Part shown: positions 29,402-37,762 of the stretch, piece by piece | Layout of the letters: each line of letters begins with the position of its first letter | How positions within the stretch are numbered: the stretch's first letter is position 1 | Origin: Aquabacterium parvum | GTDB taxonomy: Bacteria; Pseudomonadota; Gammaproteobacteria; Burkholderiales; Burkholderiaceae_C | Direction of reading: 5' to 3' | DNA length: 50,960 nucleotides | Assembly: GCF_001447195.1 (NCBI RefSeq) | Contig: NZ_LFRI01000148.1 | Coordinates: 1-50,960, forward strand | Program-made: the position numbers and the translations under genes | The notes under the pieces: generated by a model | Seen by the model: only the letters and a program-made list of their open reading frames with translations | Told to the model about the DNA's origin: nothing | Databases searched by the model: none

Positions 29402-30649
29402 TCAGGTGGACGCAAGCAGTCCCTGCCGATGCACCCGGCCCCCCACCGCCGACGCTGCCAGCACACCCAGCATCAGGACCAGCGCCGCCCCGGCAAACAC
29501 CCCCGAAGGGTGCCCGTGGTCCATCAGCCAACCGAACACCGGCGCCGCCAGGGCGAAGCCCACGTCCAACCCTGAATACACCGTGCCGTACACGCGCCCG
29601 GTGGCCCCAGGTGGCGCCGCCCGCTTGATCAGCATGTCCCGCGAGGGCCCGGCCAGCCCGGTCCCGAAACCGGCCAGGGCCACGCTGGCGGCGCACCACA
29701 CAGGCGGCAGCCAACCCGTCGCCGCCAGCACCAGCAGCCCCGCTGCCAGCGACATCGCCGCCGCGATCAGCCGCTCCAGCCGCTCGGCCCGCTGTACCAG
29801 GAAGCCGCCGATCACCATGCCCGCCGCGCCACACAGCATGTAGCCCGTCACCACGAACGCGGTGATCGTCTCAGGCAGCCCCGCCAGCTGCTGCAAGGCC
29901 GGGCTGGCGAAACCCTGGATGGCGCTCAGCGCCGCGGTCGTGAAGAAGAAGAACGAGAAGCACAGCCACACGGAGGGCAGCTTCAGGAACGCCATCGGGT
30001 GCTCGCTCACCGGTGTTTGCGCCGCCGCCGCCCGGTGCGCCGCATGGTGGTCGTCGATGGCCTCGCGCTGCCACCACAGCAAGGCGATCACCGACAGCGA
30101 CACCAGCGCCGCGCAGGCACAGGCGATGCGCCAGCTGCCGGCGGCCGAGCTCAGTCCGATCAGGAACACCGGCGCCGCCGCCCAGCCCAGGTTGCCACTG
30201 ATGCCGTGGACCGAGAACGCGTGCCCGATGCGTGCCATCGATACCCGCTTGTTCAGGATGGTGAAATCGACCGGGTGAAACGGGGCGTTGCCCAGCCCGG
30301 CCAGCGCCGCCGCCAGCATCAGCCCCGCGTAGCCTGTGGCCAGCGAGGCGCTCAAGCCCGCGCCCACGAAGCACGCCAGCCCCGCAAACAACACCGGCCG
30401 TGCGCCGAAGCGGTCGACCACGAAGCCGGCCAGCGCCTGCCCCACGCCCGAAATGATGAAGAACACGGTGACCAGCAGGCCCAGCTCGGCGTAGCTCAGC
30501 CCGAAGTCGCGGATGAACACCGGGAACAGCGGCGGCAGCAGCATGTGGTGGAAGTGCGAGGTGCCGTGGGCCAGGCCGATCAGGCCGATGGTGGTGGCGT
30601 CCTGGCGGGCGTCCGGGGAGGCCGGTGAGGGCAGGGTCGTGGCGGTCAT
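29402..30649 (-). CDS. MFS transporter, fosmidomycin-resistance-like
   Basis: The 415-aa protein has about 12 membrane segments. The N-terminal GLAHGTSHFHHMLLPPLFP and RFGARPVLFAG (motif A region), plus PVDFTILNKR, fit the FSR-like branch of the major facilitator superfamily, which exports drugs or small metabolites. The C-terminal half has GPSRDMLIKRAAPPGATG. It is convergent with the lipoprotein gene and divergent from the radical-SAM gene by 81 bp. The substrate cannot be predicted. Confidence 0.88.
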   Translation of the reverse strand: MTATTLPSPASPDARQDATTIGLIGLAHGTSHFHHMLLPPLFPVFIRDFGLSYAELGLLVTVFFIISGVGQALAGFVVDRFGARPVLFAGLACFVGAGLSASLATGYAGLMLAAALAGLGNAPFHPVDFTILNKRVSMARIGHAFSVHGISGNLGWAAAPVFLIGLSSAAGSWRIACACAALVSLSVIALLWWQREAIDDHHAAHRAAAAQTPVSEHPMAFLKLPSVWLCFSFFFFTTAALSAIQGFASPALQQLAGLPETITAFVVTGYMLCGAAGMVIGGFLVQRAERLERLIAAAMSLAAGLLVLAATGWLPPVWCAASVALAGFGTGLAGPSRDMLIKRAAPPGATGRVYGTVYSGLDVGFALAAPVFGWLMDHGHPSGVFAGAALVLMLGVLAASAVGGRVHRQGLLAST

Positions 30650-30730
30650 GGTCAGTCACTTTACGCCTCGGGCCCTGGGCGTGCGCGGGGCCGCCTGACT
30701 ACACTTGCGCCTGCATCGTCCTTTTTCCCC

Positions 30731-31789
30731 ATGCGCATCGAACACATCCGCCAGCGCCTGCGCGCGCTCGGCGCCAAGCCCATCCACGAGCAGCGCGTGC
30801 TGCGCCTGTGGGCCCAGGCCTTGCCGCAAGACAGCGGCAAGCGCCGCCCCGAAGACTTCCTGCCCCAGCCCGTGCGCGAGGGGCTCGATGCGCTCATGGC
30901 CGAGGTCATGAACCTCGCCACGCTGCGCTCTGCCCACCCCGGCTCTGATGGATCGGAGCGCCTGCTGGTGGGCCTGCAAGACGGCCAGACGTGCGAGAGC
31001 GTGCTGCTGCCGCGCGATGGCCTGTGCGTGTCCTCGCAAGTGGGCTGCGCCGTGGGCTGTGTGTTCTGCATGACCGGCAAGGACGGCCTGCTGCGCCAGA
31101 TCGGCAGCGCCGAGATCGTCGCGCAGGTGGCCCTGGCGCGCACGCGCCGCGCGGTCAAGAAGGTCGTCTTCATGGGCATGGGCGAGCCCTCGCACAACCT
31201 CGACAACGTGCTCGAAGCCATCGAGCTGCTGGGCACGGTGGGCAACATCGGCCACAAGAACCTGGTGTTCTCGACCGTGGGCGACCCGCGCGTGTTCGAG
31301 CGCCTGCTGCGAGGCCGCGTCAAGCCTGCGTTGGCGCTGTCATTGCATTCGAGCAAGGCCGAACTGCGCCGCGAGCTGCTGCCGCGCGCCACGCCCATGT
31401 CGCCCGAAGAGCTGGTGGAAGCGGGGGAGCGCTACGCACGCGCCACCGGCTACCCCATCCAGTACCAGTGGACGCTGCTCGAAGGCATCAACGACGGCGA
31501 CGACGAGCTCGAAGGCATCGAGCGCTTGCTCAAGGGCAAGTACGCGCTGATGAACTTCATCCCGTACAACGAGGTCGAGTCGCTGGACTTCAAGCGCCCG
31601 AGCTGGGAGCGCGCCGCCGAGATGGCGCGCTGGCTGCACCGCCGCGGCGTGCTCACCAAGCTGCGCCATTCGGCTGGGCAGGATGTGGATGGCGGCTGCG
31701 GCCAGCTGCGTGCGCGCGAGAGCGTGTTGCCGGCGCACAAGCTGGCCAGGCCCGGTGCGCGCGGCGTGGTGCCGATCACGCCGGCTTGA
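30731..31789 (+). CDS. RlmN/Cfr-family radical-SAM RNA methyltransferase-like protein
   Basis: The 352-aa protein carries the radical-SAM cluster motif CxxxCxxC at Cys106, Cys110 and Cys113 (GCAVGCVFCMTGKDG), FMGMGEPSHNLDNV, STVGDP and the C-terminal Cys in GGCGQLRA that forms the methyl-enzyme intermediate in RlmN and Cfr. These enzymes methylate C2 or C8 of adenosine in 23S rRNA (A2503) or tRNA. It differs from canonical RlmN in several blocks (RHSAGQDVDGG near the end) and is not beside the usual ndk/pilF genes, so it may be a paralogue with another RNA target. Confidence 0.85.
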   Translation: MRIEHIRQRLRALGAKPIHEQRVLRLWAQALPQDSGKRRPEDFLPQPVREGLDALMAEVMNLATLRSAHPGSDGSERLLVGLQDGQTCESVLLPRDGLCVSSQVGCAVGCVFCMTGKDGLLRQIGSAEIVAQVALARTRRAVKKVVFMGMGEPSHNLDNVLEAIELLGTVGNIGHKNLVFSTVGDPRVFERLLRGRVKPALALSLHSSKAELRRELLPRATPMSPEELVEAGERYARATGYPIQYQWTLLEGINDGDDELEGIERLLKGKYALMNFIPYNEVESLDFKRPSWERAAEMARWLHRRGVLTKLRHSAGQDVDGGCGQLRARESVLPAHKLARPGARGVVPITPA

Positions 31790-31858
31790 TGGCTGCAGGC
31801 GCGTTCGCCGTGCATCGTCAGGTGGCGGTGCGCGGTGGGCGCGTGACCACCGCGTCAC

Positions 31859-33928
31859 TCACCGCGTGACGATCGGGAACACCCCCGTCGGCTTGTCCAG
31901 CCAACCGAAGAAGCGCCCCAGCGCCAGGCGGCTGCCGTCGATGCTCGTTTCATTCGAGGTCAGCAGCGCCATCGCCCCCGCCTGGCCCGTGACCATGCGG
32001 ATGAAGAAGGGGTGCGTGACCGTGAGCGTGGCGTCGGCATCGGCCACCGGCTTGGCGGGGTCGATGGCCTCGTGGCGCAGCACGCCGTTGGCCACGCGCA
32101 GCACGTAGGCCTGCTTCAGGTCAGAGAAGACCATCTTGATCGTCAGCTTGCCGTCGCCCGCCTTCTCGGCGTTGAGCGAGGCGGCCATCGATTCCCAAAA
32201 GCGCTCGATGGGCGTGTGCTGCAGCAGGTCGGCGAACAGCACGCGCGATTGCGTTTGCGCAGGCGGGCCGTCGCGCAGCTCCAGCGCGCCGCTGAGGTAC
32301 ACGTTGCGCCACGGCGCCGACTCGGCCAGGTAGCCCAGTTGCTCGAAGCAACGTGCCAGCAGCTCGCGCGAGGCGGTGTCCTTTGCGTCGGCGTAGACGG
32401 CGTGCTTGAGCAGCTCGGCCGACCAGCGGAAGTCGCCCGCATCGAAGGCTTTCTGCGCGGTGGCGCGCAAGGCATCGGCCCCACCGGCCAGCGCCACGTA
32501 ACCCTTGGCCGCTGCCACCGGCGGCAGCGCGTCCAGGTTGGCGGGGTTCGCGTCGTACCAGCCCAGGTAGAACTGGTAGACGGCTTTGACGTTGTGCCTG
32601 ACGGTGCCGTAGTAGCCGTGCACCGCGAAGTCGCGCTGCAAGGCGGTCGGCATCTTCAGCGTCTCGGCGATCTCGGGCGCGGTCAGGCCCGCGTTCATGC
32701 CACGCACCGTCTGGTCGTGGATGAACTGGTAGGCGTCGCGCTGGTGTTCGATGAAGGTGCGGATGCGCTCGGCGCCCCACACCGGCCAGTGGTGCTGGGT
32801 GAAGACCACCTCGCTGCCTTGCACCTGCGTCAGCGCCTCGTCGAGGTAGCCGGCCCAGCGCGTGGCGTCGCGCACCTTGGCGCCGCGCAGGGTGTAGAGG
32901 TTGTGCAGCGTGTGGCCCATGAGCTCGGCGCCGCAGAAGGCCTTGAGGTCAGGCAGGGCGAAGGTGAACTCCGAAGGCGCCTCGCTGCCCGGCACGTTGA
33001 AGAAGACGAAGCGCACGCCGTCGATCACGTGCTCTTCGCTGGGCTTGTGCACCAGCAGCGTGGGCGGCAGGATGCCGACGCGCCCGAACGGCACGGCCTT
33101 GCCCAGGCCGTTGTCGACCACGCCGGTGGCGTGGGCCGGCAGGCGGCTGCCGTACATGTACATGGCGCGGCGGGCCATGGCCGTGCCCATCAGCACGTTC
33201 TCGCTGGTGGCCTCTTCCATGAAGCCGGCGGGCGCCACGATGGGCACGTTGCGGGCCTTGGCCTCCTCGGCCGAGATCACGCCCAGCACGCCACCGAAGT
33301 GGTCGACGTGGCTGTGCGTGTAGACCACCGCCGAGACCTGCTGCGCACCCAGGTGCTGCCGCGCGAAGGCCAACGCCGCCGCAGCGGTTTCGCGCGAGGT
33401 GCCGGTGTCCACCACGATCCAGCCCGTCTTGCCCTGGATCAGCGTGATGTTGGACAGATCGAAACCGCGCAGCTGCCAGATGCCCTCGCGCACCTGGAAC
33501 AGGCCGGTCTGGTTGTTCAGGCGGGCCTGGCGCCACAAGCTGGGGTTGACGCTGTCGGGTGCCGCCTCGGCTTTCTGGAAGGCAAAAGCGTCGTGGTCCC
33601 AGATGACCTGGTCGGCTTCGTTGCGCACCTGCCCGCTGGGGGCGGCGATGAAGCCACGTCGGGCGTCGGCGAAGTCGCTCGCGTCGGCGTGCTGGAGCTG
33701 GTGGGCCACCTCCGCTTGCGCGCGCTGCACCGCAGGGTGCACCGGGCCGCCGTGCGATGAAGGTGTGCTGGCAGAGGGTTGGCCCACCGTGCCGCAGCCG
33801 GCGGCGAGCAGGCACAGCCCGCTCAGCCAGGCCAGGTGCCAGGCCGGGTGCCAGGCCGGGTGCCTGGTCCTGGTGCGGCCGCTCGCGTGCGATGGGCGAA
33901 GGAGGGGGTGCTGAGAGCGAAGCGCCAT
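31859..33928 (-). CDS. Alkylsulfatase (SDS hydrolase-type), MBL-fold lipoprotein
   Basis: The 689-aa protein is an alkyl sulfatase of the SdsA/BDS1 family. The zinc site HSHVDH (His205, His207, Asp209, His210) lies in the metallo-beta-lactamase domain, followed by a helical dimerisation domain and an SCP2-like C-terminal domain (KMVFSDLKQAYVLRV). The N-terminus ends in LCLLAAGC, a lipobox, so it is anchored as a lipoprotein; that differs from plain secreted SdsA. The start MALRSQHP (33928) gives a long basic n-region containing a 12-bp tandem repeat. It hydrolyses long-chain sulfate esters to alcohols. A deleted LysR gene is divergent. Confidence 0.92.
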   Translation of the reverse strand: MALRSQHPLLRPSHASGRTRTRHPAWHPAWHLAWLSGLCLLAAGCGTVGQPSASTPSSHGGPVHPAVQRAQAEVAHQLQHADASDFADARRGFIAAPSGQVRNEADQVIWDHDAFAFQKAEAAPDSVNPSLWRQARLNNQTGLFQVREGIWQLRGFDLSNITLIQGKTGWIVVDTGTSRETAAAALAFARQHLGAQQVSAVVYTHSHVDHFGGVLGVISAEEAKARNVPIVAPAGFMEEATSENVLMGTAMARRAMYMYGSRLPAHATGVVDNGLGKAVPFGRVGILPPTLLVHKPSEEHVIDGVRFVFFNVPGSEAPSEFTFALPDLKAFCGAELMGHTLHNLYTLRGAKVRDATRWAGYLDEALTQVQGSEVVFTQHHWPVWGAERIRTFIEHQRDAYQFIHDQTVRGMNAGLTAPEIAETLKMPTALQRDFAVHGYYGTVRHNVKAVYQFYLGWYDANPANLDALPPVAAAKGYVALAGGADALRATAQKAFDAGDFRWSAELLKHAVYADAKDTASRELLARCFEQLGYLAESAPWRNVYLSGALELRDGPPAQTQSRVLFADLLQHTPIERFWESMAASLNAEKAGDGKLTIKMVFSDLKQAYVLRVANGVLRHEAIDPAKPVADADATLTVTHPFFIRMVTGQAGAMALLTSNETSIDGSRLALGRFFGWLDKPTGVFPIVTR
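33827..33862 (-). repeat. Three 12-bp tandem repeats in the alkylsulfatase signal region
   Basis: The unit CCAGGCCGGGTG occurs three times in a row, the first with one mismatch. On the minus strand it encodes HPAW-HPAW-HLAW just before the lipoprotein hydrophobic core. The repeat is in frame, so copy-number change would lengthen the leader by four residues per unit. Confidence 0.85.
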
Positions 33929-34024
33929 GGGTGTCTCCAGGTGTTGTGCGTCACGCGGGTCGCCGGCGCCCTGAAGCGGCCGAGGCCCTGCCCGCATCCT
34001 GGGTGCGGGCGCACAATGTGTCCA

Positions 34025-34045
34025 ATGCATTGTTCTCATTTGCAT
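34025..34045. promoter_or_regulatory. LysR-type box, ATGCA-N11-TGCAT
   Basis: An interrupted palindrome with an 11-base centre lies 17 bp before the LysR-like start and about 97 bp upstream of the divergent alkylsulfatase gene. It fits the T-N11-A operator plan of LysR regulators. Position so close to the LysR gene start would also allow autoregulation. Confidence 0.55.
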
Positions 34046-34062
34046 GATGACTGGAGTGCATC

Positions 34063-34845
34063 GTGATCGACCTCAAGCGCCTGCGCCACCTCACGGCCCT
34101 CGTCCAGCATGGCAACTTCCACCGCGCGGCCGAGGCCCTGCACCTGACCCAGCCTGCGCTGACGCGCAGCATCCAGGTGCTCGTGGGGCCGGTGGTCGGG
34201 CGCCTGAACGCCCTGCACCCGGGACTGCAGCTCAAACTCGTGCTGGCGCCTTGGCAAGAGCTGCCCGAGCGCGCCCGCGCCCGCGAGGTCGACGTGGTGC
34301 TGGGCGAGCTGCGCGAGATCGAACAGCTGCCCGACTTCGAGTGCGCCCCGCTGAGCGCGCACGAGGTCTGCGTGGTGGCCCGCGCCGGTCACCCCTTGGC
34401 GTCAAAGCGGGAGCTGCGCGCCGCCGACCTCTTCGACTGGCCCCTGGCCGGCCCGAACCTGCCCGAAACCGCCTTGCAGGCCCTGACCGCGCTGGCCGTT
34501 GCCGCCCACGTGCCCCCCGAGCGCCTTCGCCCCGGCCTGCTGGGCGTGACCTGCGACAGCTCGGGCATCCTGCGCCAGGTGCTGCAGGAAAGCGATGCCC
34601 TGTCCTTCATGCCGCGCTTCATGGTCGAGGGCGACCTGCGCTCGGGCCGCCTGACGACCCTGTCTGTGCCGGCGCTGACGCAGTCCGTGCGCTTCGGGGC
34701 GGCCTGGTTGCGCGGTCGCACCCTGGGCGGAGCGGGGGAGAAGTTCGTCTCGCTGCTCAACGAGCACGACGCGGCCTTGCGCGCCGGCTCGGTGCCGGCG
34801 CACGCCCCCACCGCCTCCGAGGGGGCAGGTCAGTCTTCGCCCTGA
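34063..34845 (+). CDS. LysR-family regulator with internal deletion
   Basis: The 260-aa protein begins (GTG at 34063, GGAG 8 bases upstream) with a normal LysR helix-turn-helix (NFHRAAEALHLTQPALTRSI) but jumps at about residue 40 from SIQVL directly to VGPVVGRLNALHPGLQ. The wing, the linker dimerisation helix and the first strand of the effector domain, about 60-75 residues in normal LysR proteins, are missing while frame is kept. The rest of the effector-binding domain is intact (VDVVLGEL, HPLASKREL). It would be expected to control the divergent alkylsulfatase, but dimer formation and DNA binding are doubtful. Confidence 0.8.
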   Translation: MIDLKRLRHLTALVQHGNFHRAAEALHLTQPALTRSIQVLVGPVVGRLNALHPGLQLKLVLAPWQELPERARAREVDVVLGELREIEQLPDFECAPLSAHEVCVVARAGHPLASKRELRAADLFDWPLAGPNLPETALQALTALAVAAHVPPERLRPGLLGVTCDSSGILRQVLQESDALSFMPRFMVEGDLRSGRLTTLSVPALTQSVRFGAAWLRGRTLGGAGEKFVSLLNEHDAALRAGSVPAHAPTASEGAGQSSP

Positions 34846-35159
34846 CCGATCGCGCCAGCGAAGGCGCGGGCAAAGGCCTCGCCGAAAGCGGGCGTGCCGC
34901 TGAGCGACAGGTTCACCGTCACCCAGTCGCCTTCGGGCATGACCTGCAGGTCGTGGCACCAGCTCGCGCCCTCGTCCAGGTCGCCCTGGCCATCGGGGAA
35001 GCGCCGCTCGGCCCAGGCCAGCACCTGGTCCACCTCGGCCAGCACCGCAGGGTGGCGCTCGCGCGAGGTCGAGGCCATGGCGTCGAAGGTGTGAACGCCC
35101 CCGGTGTCGGAGCTGGCGTCGAAGCTGAGGAAGTCGAGCGAAGGCGGCTTGGCAGGCAT
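34830..35159 (-). CDS. Conserved-looking hypothetical protein, 109 aa
   Basis: No family recognised. The Met at 35159 (MPAKPPSLDFLSFDAS) gives a soluble acidic protein with WAERRFPDGQGDLDEG, DLQVMPEGDWVTVNLSLSGTPAF and an Ala-rich amphipathic end. Its 3' end overlaps the 3' end of the LysR gene by 16 bp, and it is divergent from the GGDEF-EAL gene 69 bp away. Predicted cytoplasmic, no signal or membrane segment. Coding status is supported by sensible amino-acid composition. Confidence 0.65.
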   Translation of the reverse strand: MPAKPPSLDFLSFDASSDTGGVHTFDAMASTSRERHPAVLAEVDQVLAWAERRFPDGQGDLDEGASWCHDLQVMPEGDWVTVNLSLSGTPAFGEAFARAFAGAIGQGED

Positions 35160-35228
35160 GGGGCGAATTTGTACCACCGTGGGGCCTGCCGCCCTCAACT
35201 TGCGGCAAACCGGGGCCGATATCCACCC

Positions 35229-37211
35229 ATGGCTTCCGACCCGACCCCCACCTCACCCGCTGAGCAACCCACGCCGGCGGCGCCGGTCCTGCTGGACCCG
35301 GCGGTCAAGCGCAGCTGGCTGCGCGCCACCCGCGTGAGCATCGCGCTGACCGTGGTGTTCTGCCTGGCCCTGACCGGCCTGCGCTGGATGGACGCCAAAC
35401 GCCAGGCCCGAGCGGTGGGCGCCACCGTGGTCAACCTGGTGGACGCCGCCCAGGGTGTGACGTCTGTCACGCTGCCGGCCGTGGGCGCGGCGGTGGAGCC
35501 GCACGTGGCCGTGCAGGCCGTGGCCTTCTGTGCAGCCAACGCCGCCAACGCTGCCTCGGCCTCCTGCGAAACCCTCTTTGCCCGCGAAGAGGCCCAGGCC
35601 TGCTCGCCGGGCTTCAGCCTCGCGACCCTGTGCACCGCCGTGCCTTCGCTGTCGCGGCCCGAGGACACCGTGCGCGTGAGTTACTCGCTCGGCGCGATGT
35701 GGGTGACGGCGGCCGAACAGTCGCTGGCCTGCCTGCTGATGATGGTGGGCGTGCTGTGGGCCTTCGCCAAGGTCCGCACCTCGCGCGCGCCCAACGCATC
35801 GGCGAGCCAGTCCGCCGCCGCGCCAGGTGAAAGCGGTGGCGCGGCCACCAAGTCCAACGAGCGCGACGCGCTCACCGGCCTGCTCAACCGCGTGGCCTTC
35901 GAGACCGCGCTCAAGCGCCACAACGAAGCCGAGAACCTCAGCGCCCTCGAAGTCGATGGCTGCCTTCTGTACTTCGACCTCGACCGCTTCAAGCTCATCA
36001 ACGACACCTACGGCCACATCGCTGGCGACACCGTGCTGCGCACCGTCTCGCAACGCCTGCGCTACACCCTGGGTGGCGGCGTGCTGATCGGCCGCCTGGG
36101 TGGCGACGAGTTCGCCGCGCTCATCACCGACGTGTCCTCGCGCGGCAACATCGAAACCATCTGCCGCGTGCTCATCGAGCAGGTCTCCAAGCCCATCCCC
36201 ATCGACGACGTCAAGGAGTGGGTGGGCCTGAGCATCGGCGCGCACATGCTCAAGCGCGGCACGCTCACCGTCGGCGAGATGCTGCACCGCGCCGACCTGG
36301 CCATGTACGAGGCCAAGCGCGCCGGTCGTGGGCGGCTGGTTTTCTATCACGAGTCGATGGAAGACGCCGCCCGCAGCCGCGCGCAGATCCAGGGCGAGCT
36401 CAAGCACGCCATCGACGCCGGTCAGTTCTTCCTGGTCTACCAACCCCAGTTCGATGTCAACGACGAGGTCCGCGGCATCGAAGCCATGGTGCGCTGGCGT
36501 CACCCGCAGCGCGGCCTGATCCCGCCCGAAGAGTTCATGCCGGTGGCTGAGCAAAGCGGCCTGATCGTGCCGATGGGCAAACACATCATCGGCCTGGCGT
36601 GCGAAGACCTGGTGCGCCTGCGCAAGGAAGGCCTGATCCTGCCTTACGTCAGCCTGGACGTCTCGATCCGCCAGCTGGCCGACAAGGCCCTCATCGAAGA
36701 CCTGCAGGAGACGTTGCAGCGCCACGGCCTGCGCGTGGCCGACTTCGAGTTCGAGGTGACCGAAGGCACCACCGTGGTCGGCCAGGTGAGCAAGGAAAAC
36801 GCGACCCTGCGCCAGCTGCAGGAGATGGGTTTCCGCATCGCCATCGATGGCTTCGGTGCCGGGCAGTCTTCGCTGGCCCGACTCATCGACCTCAAGGTCG
36901 ACAAGATCAAGACCGACCCGATGTTCGTGCAGGCCATTGGCCAGCCCGGCTTCAACCCTGCTTTGCTGGAGCTGATGATCGGTCTGGCGCAAAAGCTCGA
37001 CCTCAAGATCGTCGTGCAGGGCGTTCACACCTTGGCTCAGGTGCGTTGGCTCAAGCAGCAAGGCGCACCCATGATGCAGGGTGACTTCTTCGGCCCGGCC
37101 ATGACCTGCTCGAGCTTGCTGGTCTGGGCGATGGAGCAAGGCCTGCATGTCCGTTCGCGCAAGTCGGCCTGGCAGGCGACCGACATCGGCGAGCAGGAAA
37201 CCATCAGCTGA
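35229..37211 (+). CDS. Membrane GGDEF-EAL protein with degenerate EAL domain
   Basis: The 660-aa protein has two membrane segments (about 35-55 and 160-178) around a small periplasmic domain with Cys residues. The GGDEF domain has an intact GGDEF at 291-295 and DLDRFKLINDTYGH. The EAL domain is altered at key positions: EAL is EAM (418-420), the usual DDFGTG metal-binding pair reads DGFGAG (Asp540-Gly541), and the late EG(V/I)E block is QGVH (Gln597, His600). I infer active cyclase, inactive phosphodiesterase that may bind c-di-GMP or partners. The pseudopilin pseudogene follows 5 bp later. Confidence 0.9.
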   Translation: MASDPTPTSPAEQPTPAAPVLLDPAVKRSWLRATRVSIALTVVFCLALTGLRWMDAKRQARAVGATVVNLVDAAQGVTSVTLPAVGAAVEPHVAVQAVAFCAANAANAASASCETLFAREEAQACSPGFSLATLCTAVPSLSRPEDTVRVSYSLGAMWVTAAEQSLACLLMMVGVLWAFAKVRTSRAPNASASQSAAAPGESGGAATKSNERDALTGLLNRVAFETALKRHNEAENLSALEVDGCLLYFDLDRFKLINDTYGHIAGDTVLRTVSQRLRYTLGGGVLIGRLGGDEFAALITDVSSRGNIETICRVLIEQVSKPIPIDDVKEWVGLSIGAHMLKRGTLTVGEMLHRADLAMYEAKRAGRGRLVFYHESMEDAARSRAQIQGELKHAIDAGQFFLVYQPQFDVNDEVRGIEAMVRWRHPQRGLIPPEEFMPVAEQSGLIVPMGKHIIGLACEDLVRLRKEGLILPYVSLDVSIRQLADKALIEDLQETLQRHGLRVADFEFEVTEGTTVVGQVSKENATLRQLQEMGFRIAIDGFGAGQSSLARLIDLKVDKIKTDPMFVQAIGQPGFNPALLELMIGLAQKLDLKIVVQGVHTLAQVRWLKQQGAPMMQGDFFGPAMTCSSLLVWAMEQGLHVRSRKSAWQATDIGEQETIS

Positions 37212-37216
37212 CAGCC

Positions 37217-37716
37217 ATGCGCGGGCTTGAAGCAAGCCGGCGTCGACTTGGGCGACCCCGGTCCGTGGGCTTCACGATGGTCGAGCTCATCTGCGTCATC
37301 GTGATCCTGGGTTGCTGTCTGCTTCCGCCTTGCCCCGTTTCGTGGACCTGCGCACCGAAGCCGCTGCCAGCGCCGTCGAAGGCATGGCCGGTCAGCTGCA
37401 GTCAGCTTCGAACATCTTCTTCATGAAGTGCATGGTCACCTCGGGCTGTTTTCACAACGGCGCTTTCATGCTCACCACCGATGGCAGCACCTACCGCATG
37501 TACCGAGGCTACCTGGATGCCGGGGGTGCGGTGGGCACGGGCGAGGTCGATGGGGCGCTCACGCTCAACGGCTTCTCGGCCCATGTCACCGAGGTTTACA
37601 AAACGCAGTTCAGGCTTGACCGTGCGAGAGACCCGTCCAACTGCAAGGTGGAGTACACCGAGTCCATGAGTTGGGGCGTGCCGCCCGTGGTCACCACCGT
37701 CACGAGCGGCTGCTGA
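37217..37716 (+). pseudogene. Type IV/MSHA-like pseudopilin gene with frameshift
   Basis: The N-terminus (RSVGFTMVELICVIVILG) is a classic prepilin: cleavage after Gly, Glu at position 5, hydrophobic helix. After ILG the frame breaks. In the +1 frame the family sequence resumes (LLSASALPRFVDLRTEAAASAVEG) and runs to a stop at 37716 with Cys pairs (MKCMVTSGCF, SNCKVE, TSGC). One missing G in the run at 37309-37311 explains it. Without it the product would be about 166 aa. The gene lies just after the GGDEF-EAL gene. It could be a true mutation, slippage-based switching or a sequence error. Confidence 0.85.
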
Positions 37717-37762
37717 GCCGCGCGATCTGTGCATTCAAATCGCGCGGGCCCAGGCGCTCGCG

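Noticed and set aside
32012..33760. 582-aa plus-strand frame across the alkylsulfatase
   Set aside because: Antisense shadow with no domain; the sulfatase zinc motif is on the other strand.
35253..37235. 660-aa minus-strand frame
   Set aside because: Mirror of the GGDEF-EAL gene, composition artefact.
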